From Trichuris trichiura (Eukaryota > Nematoda > Enoplea > Trichinellida > Trichuridae): DNA of 64,000 nucleotides. The position numbers were made by a program, and so were the translations under genes. The notes under the pieces were generated by a model, which was not told the origin of the DNA, did not search any database, and was given only the letters and a program-made list of their open reading frames with translations. This document shows, in pieces, positions 43,901 through 54,800 of this stretch (the stretch's first letter is position 1; every line of letters starts with the position of its first letter). The stretch lies in NCBI GenBank assembly GCA_037903355.1, contig JBAJFE010000026.1, positions 6,076,001-6,140,000 of the forward strand, read 5' to 3'.

Positions 43901-45216
43901 GGCAAAACAGAAAAACCAGCGGGCTTTTTGAAGAGGAACCTGCATTCTTCCAACGATAGGGCGGCTAAAGCAAGCAAGCGCTTAAAGAGAAAATATTCCT
44001 ACACCTTGGAAGATATTCTGCCGTCCTCCCTTCAACGGAAAAAAAAATAAACCGACTTGACGCACTGCTTAATTAAAGGCCGATCACCAATACAGTAACA
44101 AAAAAGACGAATAATCGTTTTGTTTTCAATGGATGCTAATAGTCATTGCTTCCTTGTACTGGTTAATGCGTAACTAAGCGCTACGAAGGTGCACAACAAG
44201 TTACACTTGGTTAGTGAGCTACATTATAGATAGAACTGCTGGAATTGGATCGCAATCCATGAGGCGATACCAACGCTTTAATTTTCCCATTAAAGCATTA
44301 GAAACAAACGGAAAAGTTCGAGGACAGAAAGTCTTGCCTCTTGCTAACGACTGAAGAAAATTTGCTTCTGAAAACGGGAGCTGCATTGAGAACTGCTTCT
44401 TCTCGTTGCCAGTTCATCGCTTTATTTTACGTGTCCCTCAGGTCAGCGAAAACAACCTAAGGGATTTAAGAGAAAGCAAATGTTACTTTGCTACTATCCT
44501 ACTTTCCGCGATCGCTTTTAAAACAACGGTACCTATACTGAACATAGACTTGGTGTATGACTATTTCTTACATAACAGTCGGACAACTATTACGCAAACA
44601 TACACAGCATTAGGTGGCGTAAATGACTTATAAACGACTTAAGGAATGCAGAGAAAAATTTCAGCTAACCTCATGCAAACAACTTGACTACACGCGGGAC
44701 TTTGTTATACAAAGCTATGCCGATCCTACCGTAAGTCCTTTATTTTGATTAACGATGGTATCATGATTTGGAATGGATAGTTTCTTCTAACATATCCGAA
44801 CGACTTCATTCCTGGAAAGGTTTAAGCTTTCCTATTCCAATCCAAGCATCGTTCATTTACGATGTACAAATTTTCGTTTCTCTGATGACGAAGCACCGAC
44901 TGCCGCCAAAGGTACGAAAACTTTCATTTTTAAACAGGCAAGAACTTGTACATGAAAAGGGAAACGGAGATTTCAGATCTTACGCGATCAGTAGTTAGCG
45001 GTCACAATCCGTTTGTACTCTAATAATATCCGACAAATGAGAAAAGCAGTGTATGCGTAAGGGAAGCGGCAACGCGACACGGAAGTTGCAGCAATAATCG
45101 GTGTAACCTACAAAGCACTGAATGGAAGCGGCAGCTAACGCACACCAACGCTCAGTAGGATCTTGAAAATCTCTGCCTTCAGACAAGTGGAAAATAAACT
45201 TACCAGAATCAGCCAT
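37952..45216 (-). CDS. BRD7: Bromodomain protein BRD7 (BRD7/BRD9 family)
   Basis: Subunit of PBAF/SWI-SNF-type chromatin remodellers. Sixteen minus-strand exons: 45204-45216, 43473-43633, 43317-43421, 43052-43263, 42863-42995, 42700-42810, 42534-42649, about 42372-42482, 42115-42293, 41929-42061, 41798-41885, 41666-41740, about 38392-38560, 38205-38359, 38067-38150, 37952-38017. They give about 636 residues (human 651). The N-terminus reads EKRGLKLVLRLP as in BRD9, then a KKKRKKRR stretch, then the bromodomain (about 150-240). The DUF3512 region has TYLNYGPLSSFAPSYDSTWA, strongly BRD7-like, and the C-terminal helix has LQNARLSQPPP. Unsure points are the 13-nt first exon, the exon 8/9 junction (the best donor breaks the frame; a weaker one keeps it) and the exon 13 donor (38392 or 48 nt earlier). 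The 3.1-kb intron 38561-41665 holds a Penelope-like element. Confidence 0.9.
39764..39830. repeat. Half copy of palindromic repeat family A beside the Penelope element
   Basis: ATGCCGATGCACAACTGTTG followed by GCGTATTTTCGACTTATTAG matches the right arm of the family A elements at 26755 and 55983. It ends about 55 bp before the first start codon of the Penelope-like frame. Confidence 0.55.
39886..41594 (+). mobile_element. Penelope-like retroelement, reverse-transcriptase part, frame broken
   Basis: Two frames overlap by ATGA: 39886-40668 and 40665-41594. The first holds the Penelope N-terminal signature ITKADKGNRIVLLDRSTYI. The second holds GLPKVHKP and RPIVS, motif A with YDVKDLFPSIP, motif B QSNGVPMGSPLSPVLAEI, motif C YVDDIF and the Penelope-specific RKPTHTDQYLNFSSHHP. 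Family members normally carry these in one frame, so a frameshift has probably occurred at the junction. The frame stops at NGYPKS before any GIY-YIG endonuclease domain, so the 3' end is truncated or the copy belongs to an endonuclease-less type. It is antisense to BRD7 and ends only 71 bp from the splice donor of exon 12. Confidence 0.9.
43793..43878. repeat. Small fold-back in BRD7 intron 1
   Basis: GGTAATCCTGTTC and TTACCTAAGCCTAAGTTAAAA face TTTTAGCTTAAGCTTAGGTAA and AGGATTACAAGACC. The two form a hairpin with a short loop and no coding content. Confidence 0.45.
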
Positions 45217-46748
45217 ACTCAGTAAATTTGAGAGCTAAGGAAACTGACAGGCCTTTGCCGTTGTTTTGATCTCTTTTTCGCTATTACACTACCCAAGCAT
45301 TGGTGGTTCGCGTTTGTTTTAACGTGATTACAGAATCACAGAAATTCTCATAATACTTTAAAACAAACACAAACGGCTTCCTTGGTGAGGATGCCAAAGA
45401 AGACCAAAAGTCTTTTCAACCGTTTTAGAATGCTGCACAAGTACAAAACCAACGTAGCCAAGCCGCGTGCATGAACAGAAACGGAGCACAAGCTTTATAT
45501 ACTGCAGTCTTCTGACGCTTTGGAATTGGACCTTAACAAGAGTGCTAATGGGACGTAGGCAACTGTCAAGCTATCAGAAGTGAAGCGAGTTGGGAAGAAG
45601 GTTCTGTATGTGAGCTGGTCACGCCGCGATACGAAAAATACACGACTCGCTACTTCTGGAACCATCTGCTTCCAGATAGCCAACCTCCTACTATAGCATG
45701 ACTGACTGCAGTTGCTCTGCTGCGATGCATAGCAGCCAATGGCATTGTGCCGGCGACATGTTTGGCTAATTTTAATTCCGTTGCATAGATAATCATGAAG
45801 TCATACGCGCACAACGCCATGAACTCATACATCGAGGGCGCAACCAACGCGTCACAATTAGATAAGCAGTTAGCAGTGTTGGGGAGAAGGTGTTTATTCG
45901 GTAAGGGGTTTATATAGCGCATGGGTACAATGGGTGTTTGATTAGTTGGATAGGGCGCAGCCCATACTTCACTAACCTCCACACCATTGCCCCCGGAACA
46001 CGAGCAGTCCCGAAACGTACGGTATACAAATTGTTCTGTATTTTCTCTTACAATTTGCTCATCCATCCGTTGGTAGGGCATTTTGAAGTTTACTTACAGA
46101 TACATCCAACAGGCCAAACCTGTGAATCTGAAGATCTACTATGAAACTATTCAAGCCTGTTAAAAGACATCCTGTCTTTCGAAACAGCAGTTAGCGAGCT
46201 AATTCAGTGTTAATACTGTTAATAGTTGTGGCGACAGCATAAAATCTAGTCATTTCGCTTACCTTCTCGCATTGAAGATATCCTCCCTTCAACCAGCAAA
46301 GGATCTGTACGTAGGAAGAGGTCAAGTTCCTACTTTCTTACTGTATTTAAAAGGTGAATTCCGAAGTGGTCAGGAGATTCCCACGGTATATTCTGACCGC
46401 CTTACTGCTTGCGGAAACAAGTTAGCACATTTCTCTTGAGCCGCTTTATGCTCGAAAGAAATAAATTCTTTTTGACGGTAAGGTCGTCTGCACGTTTCGC
46501 TTATACCTTGTTTAGTTGGAATTATCTCCTAAATTTTGTTTTTCAGACATTAGCTATTTGTCATTAATTCATATGGCAAGTGAATAGTCGCGGAGACTTT
46601 CGTAAGCGATCACAGACGTAAAGCCCCATCCCACAGTAACATTTGCCTTGGAATTTGATTTAGAGGTTCGACTGCGAAAAGGACTATTCTTCCTCGAAGA
46701 ACTAACCGGGCAGCATCGCTCTAGGATTCAAGAGGCAAGAAAAGATTA
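45217..46748. other. Divergent upstream region of BRD7 and mL64
   Basis: About 1.5 kb between the BRD7 start (minus) and the mL64 start (plus). It holds a half copy of family B (45990-46082). On the minus strand next to it lie TATATAAACCCC and AATAAA spaced like a retroelement LTR (about 45890-45925), which could be an LTR relic. Large minus frames here (45650-46081) match no known protein. Confidence 0.4.
45990..46082 (-). repeat. Half copy of repeat family B
   Basis: On the minus strand it reads GCCCTACCAACGGATGGATG, AGCAAATTGTAAGAGAAAAT and then GTTTCGGGACTGCTCG. This is colinear with the left half of the palindrome at 15830-16052 (TCTTACCAGCGAATAAATGA, AGCAAACTGTGAGAGAAAGT, GTTTCGGAGCTGCTC). 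The mirrored half is absent. Confidence 0.6.
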
Positions 46749-48793
46749 TGCTGTCAAGAGCAAGCATCTTGAGCCGACCATTCGTTACAGCGGTTTTCGT
46801 AAGTTATAATTCTAGAAATTGGATTTTTCCTTCGCGGAAGTACAACTCAGTTTAATGTATTAACATATTCCGCGCGCCCTAGCCATTTTCGTAATCAGGA
46901 CATCAACTTTTAACAACACAACTGCGCTGTAAACCAAATTTTGGGCTTTAGAATTGTAGTTTTGAATGGGGATATACCCACTAGAGGGCTGGTGTGGATT
47001 TTTCTGAATGGACTCACGGCTAGTACATGTTTGCTCCGTTTTTAGACGCCCAGCGTACTCAAGTGTTCGTCGGCGACCGACGGCAGCAGCAGTAGCAGCA
47101 AAAATGATGAGCAAAACCAGTCTGCAGATATCTGTTTGGACATATCGCGGATGAGCTCGTGGCATCGTTCAATATACCATGGCGAATGCCCAACAATGAA
47201 CAAGTAAGAAACTGGATCAGTCTCTTAACAGCGAGGACGTTGTTGGATCATTTGCTATATCAGGTCGCTAGTCATCGCGTTTGCTCTTGCTTTATAAAGC
47301 TCTCATGGGGAAACTACGAAGATTGGGTGTCTCGGACTGTTTTTACTGCGTTACTGCAGTTAATAGAGAGTTGGTCACGCTTTAGCCTGCTTTGGCTCGC
47401 GTTTGATGCCTAAAAAAGTTGTTTTGAATTTTATCTTTTTCGCTTAAGCGCTCCAGTGATTGATTAGATCTAATTCATAAGTAGGGGTAACTGCTGCGTT
47501 AGTAAATGTCCGCTTTCCATCCAGTACAACGTTTGGTGGTAGTCGCCTTTCCGCCTTCAGGTTTCGCTGGCAGTCGGAGCGAAGAAACCTTCGCAAACGT
47601 TTTGCAGTGTACGGCAAAGCGAGCGACGTTGACTTCAGCTACTTATGGCCTAACAGCACGGAATTAGAGATGTTAAAATACGAAGAAAATCATTGGAAAC
47701 CAAACCTAGAAAATGTGATCGAACTGGAGGAGGCCTGGGCGATGAAAACAGATGCCGAAACGCAAAAAAGAATTGAAGAAGTTGAAGCAAATGTGAAAAA
47801 TTATAGCAAGGTATTGAAAGAATACAATGAGAAGCTGGAAAAGAGAAAAAAGGAAATACTACTTGCGAAGGAGGAAAACGAACGAAAAATTAAGGAAATT
47901 CAGGTAAGATGAACAACCGTATTTGCAATTTTAGATGGTGCAAGTTAGTAGTAATTTTCAAATACAATACCTTGCGCTTAATAATCGTTGGCGTTGTAGT
48001 TTTACGAGTCAAAGGGTCTTGCTGTTCCGCGCTTTCTGTTTTGTACTCATAAAGCTGTTCAGCCTTCAGCCGATTATAAGTCGGCATAGCTTAACGTAAC
48101 CTATTCGTTTAGACGAGAGATTTTGTTGTGTAGGTAACATCAGGGAATTCATAGTTAAGGCAGTGGCGAATTGCTGAACGTTTGTCATCGGTTGTGGGCG
48201 AGTATCGTTCTGCTATCTGTTTCTTATCTGCAAAGACCACCGATAAAATGTTGTGGCCTTTGTAGAGTTTTATAGTTCTTCATGTCTCTTTTTTTTGCAA
48301 TGTTACATTCTGGTTTTGAGATGAGGAAAGAATAATGAAATGGGATGCACCCGAGTGAACGTGTACGATTTGTCAATTTTCAATCTTCTAATCCTCTAGT
48401 ATCCGTGAAAAATTATTTTTTATTTCAAGCTCAGATGCTTCTGTTTGCTTTAGCGGATAGTAGCCTAAAGGCATCTGCAACTTGAACTTTTAACTGGCTT
48501 TGCTCGTTTTTCCTACTTTCTGCTAAACGATGATAATTTCCCGCGTTAATTTATTCTGTTTCAGGATCACTTTGGCTATCCCGTTGATCCGTCAGACCCG
48601 AAGTTTGTCGCTCTTATGGAAAAAAAGCGACTTGAGGAGCGAAAGGTGAGCTTTCAACGTTTCTTTTGTCAATAAAGTCATTTTCTTTGCTTAGGCTGCA
48701 AAGGCAGCCAAGAAGAAGGCGTTAGAAGAAAAATTGATTGCTCGCCTGCAGTCGCCGGCCACTTCGATTGCCGAAGAAACCAGTGGTTCATAA
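46749..48793 (+). CDS. GADD45GIP1: Mitochondrial large-subunit ribosomal protein mL64 (CRIF1)
   Basis: Component of the mitochondrial large ribosomal subunit near the exit tunnel, needed for membrane insertion of mitochondrially encoded proteins. Exons 46749-46799, 47574-47903, 48565-48645 and 48695-48793 are all in phase 0 and give 186 residues (human 222). Exon 1 encodes MLSRASILSRPFVTAVF, a typical cleavable presequence. The rest has the family layout: RFAVYGKAS, then LWPNSTELEMLKYEENHWKP, a long charged coiled coil rich in Glu and Lys (about 60-125), then HFGYPVDPSDPKFVALM and a basic tail. The exon 1 to exon 2 join across a 774-bp intron is inferred from phase and the GGCAG acceptor. AATAAA lies 32 bp after the stop. 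Confidence 0.87.
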
Positions 48794-48824
48794 AAGTTTT
48801 AATTCTGTTTCTCGCAACGGTGAA

Positions 48825-48830
48825 AATAAA
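48825..48830 (+). terminator. Polyadenylation signal of mL64
   Basis: Canonical AATAAA 32 bp after the mL64 stop codon. Cleavage 10-30 bp on would fall next to or just past the CSPG4 stop at 48863-48865 on the other strand. Confidence 0.65.
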
Positions 48831-48862
48831 AGTCATGCAGTTTTGTTTTTTGGCATACGTGC

Positions 48863-51800
48863 TCAAACCCAGTATTGACTTTCGTGCAGCTTAGTGATGT
48901 TGCTTTCGACCTCAGCGTTTGAATCTTGCGTCATGTTCTCGTCTTGAACAGGTGAAAGAGACGATAGCTCACGTATGTCGTATGAGAATTCCCTTGGTAA
49001 CGTTGTGTTTCTGCTCCTGTTTGGTTCGTATGTTGCGAACTTGATTAAGCCGAAGCCATTGTTCACTCCTCGCATATGGCAGTTAACCCTGGCCAAGTGA
49101 CGCGGTCCGTCATCGAGCTCTCCATCCAGTGACATGGTGTGCTTGAGGACCCTCTTCCTGGCCGCTATTGACTTCGCCTTCCAAGCAGAAGGCTGTCCAT
49201 GTGGACGCGCATTTTGAACGCTTTCCACTTCGCATACACTGTCGTCGCGGGATACCTTCATACTATACTCTGTACTTTTCAAAATTCTGCGCTTTTTTCC
49301 GCAAACGCGAATTTTTCTTATCAGTATAACAAATACAGAACAGACGCTGGCCAGTATAAGTATCATTCCGACGACGTCATGACTAACGTTGATGTTGGGC
49401 ACCCAAAAGGCCGATCCAAGCTCGGTAAAAGTAACTGGTGAGTCTATCAGATCGCCTGCAACGTCTTCTGCGAAGGAAACGGAATTCTCTATGTCCTCAG
49501 GTCGCGGGATGATCAAAATGGAAACTTGACCGATAGCCGGCTGCAGGCGGTCTGCGGTCAGCTCGAACTTGAATTCATCCAACTCCACTTTCTTGACGTC
49601 TTCGTTCACAGTGCTGACGTACTGTATTTGTTTGTCCCGAAGCTCATTTGCTGTAAAGGAATCCAATCCGTTGGTGTACAGATCTTCAGCTGATGCCACT
49701 CTGGTCAGCAAGCCGTACTTTGGTCGTTTGGTAATCCTGAAAACGGCTGATCGTCCCAACAAATCTTCGTGAAGCCTCAGGGCGTCACTAGTAATAATAA
49801 CTCGTTCACCAGAAACTACAACCAAGTCTTTCTGATCAACTGCAGGTAGCACCCAGATGGAAACTGTTTGATTATCAATAGTCTTGAATTGGTTGAACAC
49901 TTTAAGTTGGAATTGGTCCTTGTAAGCATGCATGTTTGTAGGTTTGTACACGATATGTCCATTGGAGATGTCTGTCTGCGTGAATTGCTTGAGCGGAGTT
50001 CCGTTGCTCCATTGTAAGCTGCCGTTCTCTGGCTGCTGGCTAACTTCATAAATTATTTGCTGCGGTGGTCCATTGCTTTCCGCCATCAAGTGCTCAGATG
50101 CAATGACAACTTGTCGATCCGTCTGCGGATAGTATATGATACTGCTTTGCAGCATTTCGAGAGTAAGTGGTTCGATAATCACTTGGAATTGGTACAGCTG
50201 GATGTCTTTGGTCAGCGGGTCAGTGGTGGACAAGAGTAGTGTACCATTTTCAAGCTTTCCCGAGCTTATTAGCGTTATTGTTTTAGACGCCATATCTTCT
50301 TCGGTGAATGAGTCTACCGTCCGGTGCTCTTCGGACGTGTTCTTAATGAGAGTTATACCATCCGGTAACTGGACAACACGGTATGAAAGATTTTTTAACC
50401 TCGTCTGAACGCCATTGTACGCTACGTCTTTTTTGCTTATCAATCTTCGCTGACCTTGTACAACTCGAATTGAGCCAACGTTTAATATTTTGTCACGTTT
50501 GCTACTCTTTGTTTCCAAAAGATTTATGTGAAACTTTAAGATAACCTTGAGCACATTTCGACGAACGACTCTGTACTTATCCTTGGCGAATACGTTTATT
50601 GTTATTTCGTCTGTCAAGGCGAGAGAGTTGTGACGGTACACTGCTAGAAGATCACCTGAATCGCGTATGGCAGTTGTGACTGCAGATGATTTTTTCAACG
50701 CTTCTCCGTGAGCGTTGATCTCTAGCCAACCGTTCTTTGGCATTTCAGCCCATTCGAGCAAAAGTTCGTCATCTATCATGCTTTGCATGGTTGCTACGTC
50801 GAAGTTTGCGTTCGTCACATTCGCCTTTCCTCTAAAGGGAACTTCGACTGGCCTAATGCGTAGCACGCTGTCCTTCTCTTTCTCCTTCAAAAAGGCAAAG
50901 CATATGGATATTCGAAATCGCTTTCTGTCGCTGAAGGTTGACATGTTGCTGTACACGTTGCTCAGCGATACTATGTAGCTGAAGAAGTCCTTTTGCAGCC
51001 ATTTGTTCACTGGCTGGCTTTGATTGTAAGACACAAAACCGTTGTCAATGTCCAGTTGAGAGAACATTGTCGTCTTTCGTTTCCCTAACAGAATATGGCC
51101 ATAGGCAGGCTGATCTATGATCGAGTAGACGCAGTTTCGTGGGGCTATACCAGTCAAGCTTGTGTAAAGATGACTACTAATAAGTGGTGTGATTGAACCT
51201 GGTGCCACAAGAAGCATGTGGCTCCATTCAATAGCGTTTTTCGAATTTCCTCGTAGAACTCCTAGCCAGTCTGGCATGAGGCTATACTTTGAATCAGAGA
51301 CGCTGAATGTGAATCCTGTCAGGGAAGCTGGAAAAGAAGTTATTTCTAAAAGCGCGTATTTTCAACATGAAAACCTACTTTCAACAGACGATGGGCGGTC
51401 ATCGATTGCGAATATCACTCTCCGTTCGTTAATATCCGCCTGAGTGAAGTTGGACAGCTTTCTTCCTGGGTTGTACATGAATGTCACGAAGCCATTGTAG
51501 GTCTCCAGTACGGAGATTACTATCTGGTTTTCTGGGGTGTCTTCATCGGTAATTTCCAAATTTTTTCTGCCTATCCAGTTCCAATCTTGGCCCTGATTGA
51601 ATATTATCGGCTCCTTTCTTGCGATAGTAGGTCCTACGCGTAGGTTTTGTTAAAATGCATTAATTGTATCACTCCATCAATAACTACGTTTACCACAATG
51701 AAAAGGAATAATAAATGTGTCGGTCAATAGTGTAGACAATTTTCAATGGGAGGAATTGTGTAAACTTTTATCCCGCTGAAAAGTTTTTTCGTGGCATGAA

Positions 51801-54800
51801 TAGATACGATGAAGTTTTATCGCTACTTTACATTCAGTGAGTATTCTGCCCTCTATGAAAACCTATACATATCGGAAGCAGTAACTTACGATCCGAACCT
51901 ATGAGACGCTTTCGCAAAGTTTCTTTTTCTTAAGGTAAGCTCGGTTCTACAATCTCAAAACAGGGCTAAGGTTCTCAGCAGTTTAGTAAGCAAAGCAAAC
52001 GCGGAATGGATGCTGTTGTAAATCAGAAGGTCAGCTTCCCATCGAATGTAGTAATATTAATAGCTTACGTTATTTGTTCATTTTTTAAGATTGCATTTGC
52101 AACGCTTAAACCTACCACTACCGCCAACGGGTAAAGCAGTAACTGTAAGTATTACCCATTATTTTCAATAAAGTGAAGCTATTCAAGTTACGCAGATGCA
52201 TGTAAGAATTTTGAATGTACAGCCGCTGACTCAAACAGCCATATTCAGAGTTCCTGCAAATCATTTTTGTTAATGATCGAACTTTTAAGCGCAATGAAGT
52301 TCACTGGAACCACCTGGCTTGCGGAACGTATTATCATGTAATTTAAATAACAATGTTGTTTCAAGATCATAGTTAAATAAGAGCGTATTAAGTGCCCATG
52401 AAAATTTTAAATTAAAAAAAGTGCACTTGTCTTTCTAAAACAGTTGCAAAGTCCGTTAGTAGTGTTCTTTCATTCTGTAGTCGGATAATAGACAATAAGT
52501 ACATAGACGTGTCGCTTATTAAGGAATAGTGATCAAAAATTCACAAGTCAGAGGTCTTAGAACTCTCTAACTTCCTTTGACATCAATAATGCAATAGCTA
52601 GCGCCTTCGAAATGAGGTATATGCTGTGCGGCGTTATCCTTCGAATTTTCACTCAGAACTACGCGTGTGTGAGGTCAGTAAATAAGGCCTTATTAAGATA
52701 ACAAGAATTTCCTAAATAAACAGCTTAGTTTCCTTGTTCTACTACTGTAAGTTGAAGGCACGCGAGTTGTGTCTGTTTAAAAAAACAAGGCAGCCTAACT
52801 GCATCCTGCACTTCGTCTTTCAACGTGCTTTTGCACTTAACAGAATGCAGGTTACATAATTATACTCACCTACGCTCATCCCGAAATGAAGCATTGTTAC
52901 AAAGAAGTAATAGAAACATGCGAACTTTACCATTTCGATTCAGTCGTCTGATCTGAACGTTCATGGTTGCGGGCGCGCTGTGCATTGTGTAGTTACGGAG
53001 GAGCGCTGCCAGTGAGAACTCGTCATGATCTGAGGTACCATTTTCGTGGATGTACCACACATTGCCAAATTTGAGATCGCCTTCATGAAAATGATTGATC
53101 TGAAAGTCGTATTTACCCTGCTTCTCAATGACCAAACGCCCGTAACTCGGCTGCGTAAGCACCGCAACGGCCCTATCGCTTTCTAGTCCATAAAAGTCCG
53201 ATTCGATTTGAATATTGTCTGACGTAAGCAGAACGCGTTGCAAAGGATTGACACTCAGTTCGGTAACTTTCAAACTGATTGAAGGCCTAACGGAAATGTT
53301 AAGAGTGAGCAGACGGCTTGAGAAGGCTGAGCAGAGCGAGGAAACATTCAAAATAATGGCGTCCATGTTGCCAGCACCCATTCGATGGACGTAATGAAGC
53401 CTTTCGTGTTCAACGTCGTGCCAGGTAAAAGAGTCCACATGAAAGCGGTCCATTCCTATAATGTCGGCGGTTTGGAATTTTGCATATCGTCCCAATGCTA
53501 AGGACCCATTTTCTGGCCTGCCAACTACCTTGAAATGAATAGAACAATTGAGATTCTTCGTTAGATAAGACTCCAGCTTCACACTCTCTGCCGACAATCT
53601 CTTCACTCCATTTTCCATAACGGATATTGTTTTATCGCTCTCGGTCGATCCTCTTTTAGGTTTGGTATGCAGTGAAACTGGGACGGAATAACGGTCGAAG
53701 CTGACGAGTAACGGAATCCAGCGTGGATAGTCTACCTTCTTGCTGCACTTATAATATACATGTCCACTAAGCAAGTCTTCCATTGTGAACTGATTGACCG
53801 GTGATGGAGTTTGACCATCCGCGTCAATCATGACCTGACCGCCTTCGTTTTGATGGAATGTGGTAAACGTTATGTCTGAATATTCAAAGTTCATGTTGGT
53901 ATTTATGGCAAACTGTTCCAACCGAATGGGCATCAGTTGGCTACACTTCATTTCTATTGGGTCAGCTGGATAGACGGTAAAAAATGGCTCAGAGACGTTC
54001 ACGATAAGTCTGTCCTCTACAACGTGTTTCCCGTCGGTTACATAAAATGGAATCTTGTAGAGCGTAGTGTCACCCGTATGCAAGTACGTTATGTGTTTGC
54101 TGTTGACGTCATGTTGAGAAAATACGTGTATGCTGATGCCAGGTAGTTTAGTAGTGTAAAAAGAGCCCTCTTTCATCTTCTCAGGAAAATGGTATAATAA
54201 AAAGCGAGAGTCGTTGTCTCCGTCCTTGTCAACGTAGGATAAGTCATGAGCAGTCAGTAATTTTTCTTCCGTCTTTGTCACGAAGCATACGTGGTCAACC
54301 GAGTGCATGCGCTTAGGAGGATTTTTGCCACTTGGAAGAATTCGGATATGCAGCCAAAAGGAAAGCTTTAGCCGGTCTTCAACTACATTGTTTTGGATAA
54401 GTGGACTAACGGCTATGTATACCTTGTCCTGCCGGCTCTCAGAGCCATCATGTTCGTACCACACTATGCCTTCATTGATGTCCCTGGTTGAAAACGTTGT
54501 AGCTTCTGGCGTGGAACCAGTGAGTCCATTTCTTCTTTTAAACACTACACGACCTCTTTTGGCCTCTGACAAGATTTTGTATTGGAAGTTGTCGAAGCGG
54601 TTCATCTTTGTAAATAGAGTATGGTTAGAAAGCACTTTTGAACTGCCTTCTTCCACTATCACCGTCCGATTTACCACCATAAGATGTTCACTTTCTAAAT
54701 TATAAGTCATTCGACAACATTTAAAACATTGCAAAGAGGCTGCTTTTAGGCTGCGTACCTTAAGCAATGTTTACAGGAGAAATGATAAACTTCTGTTTTT

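Noticed and set aside
45650..46081. 143-codon minus-strand frame starting MPYQRMDEQIVREN
   Set aside because: Its first part is the repeat family B arm and the rest overlaps LTR-like sequence, so it is not an independent gene.
47159..47413. 84-codon plus frame starting MASFNIPWRMPNN upstream of mL64 exon 2
   Set aside because: It cannot be spliced in phase into exon 2, whereas the presequence exon 46749-46799 can. Treated as intron.
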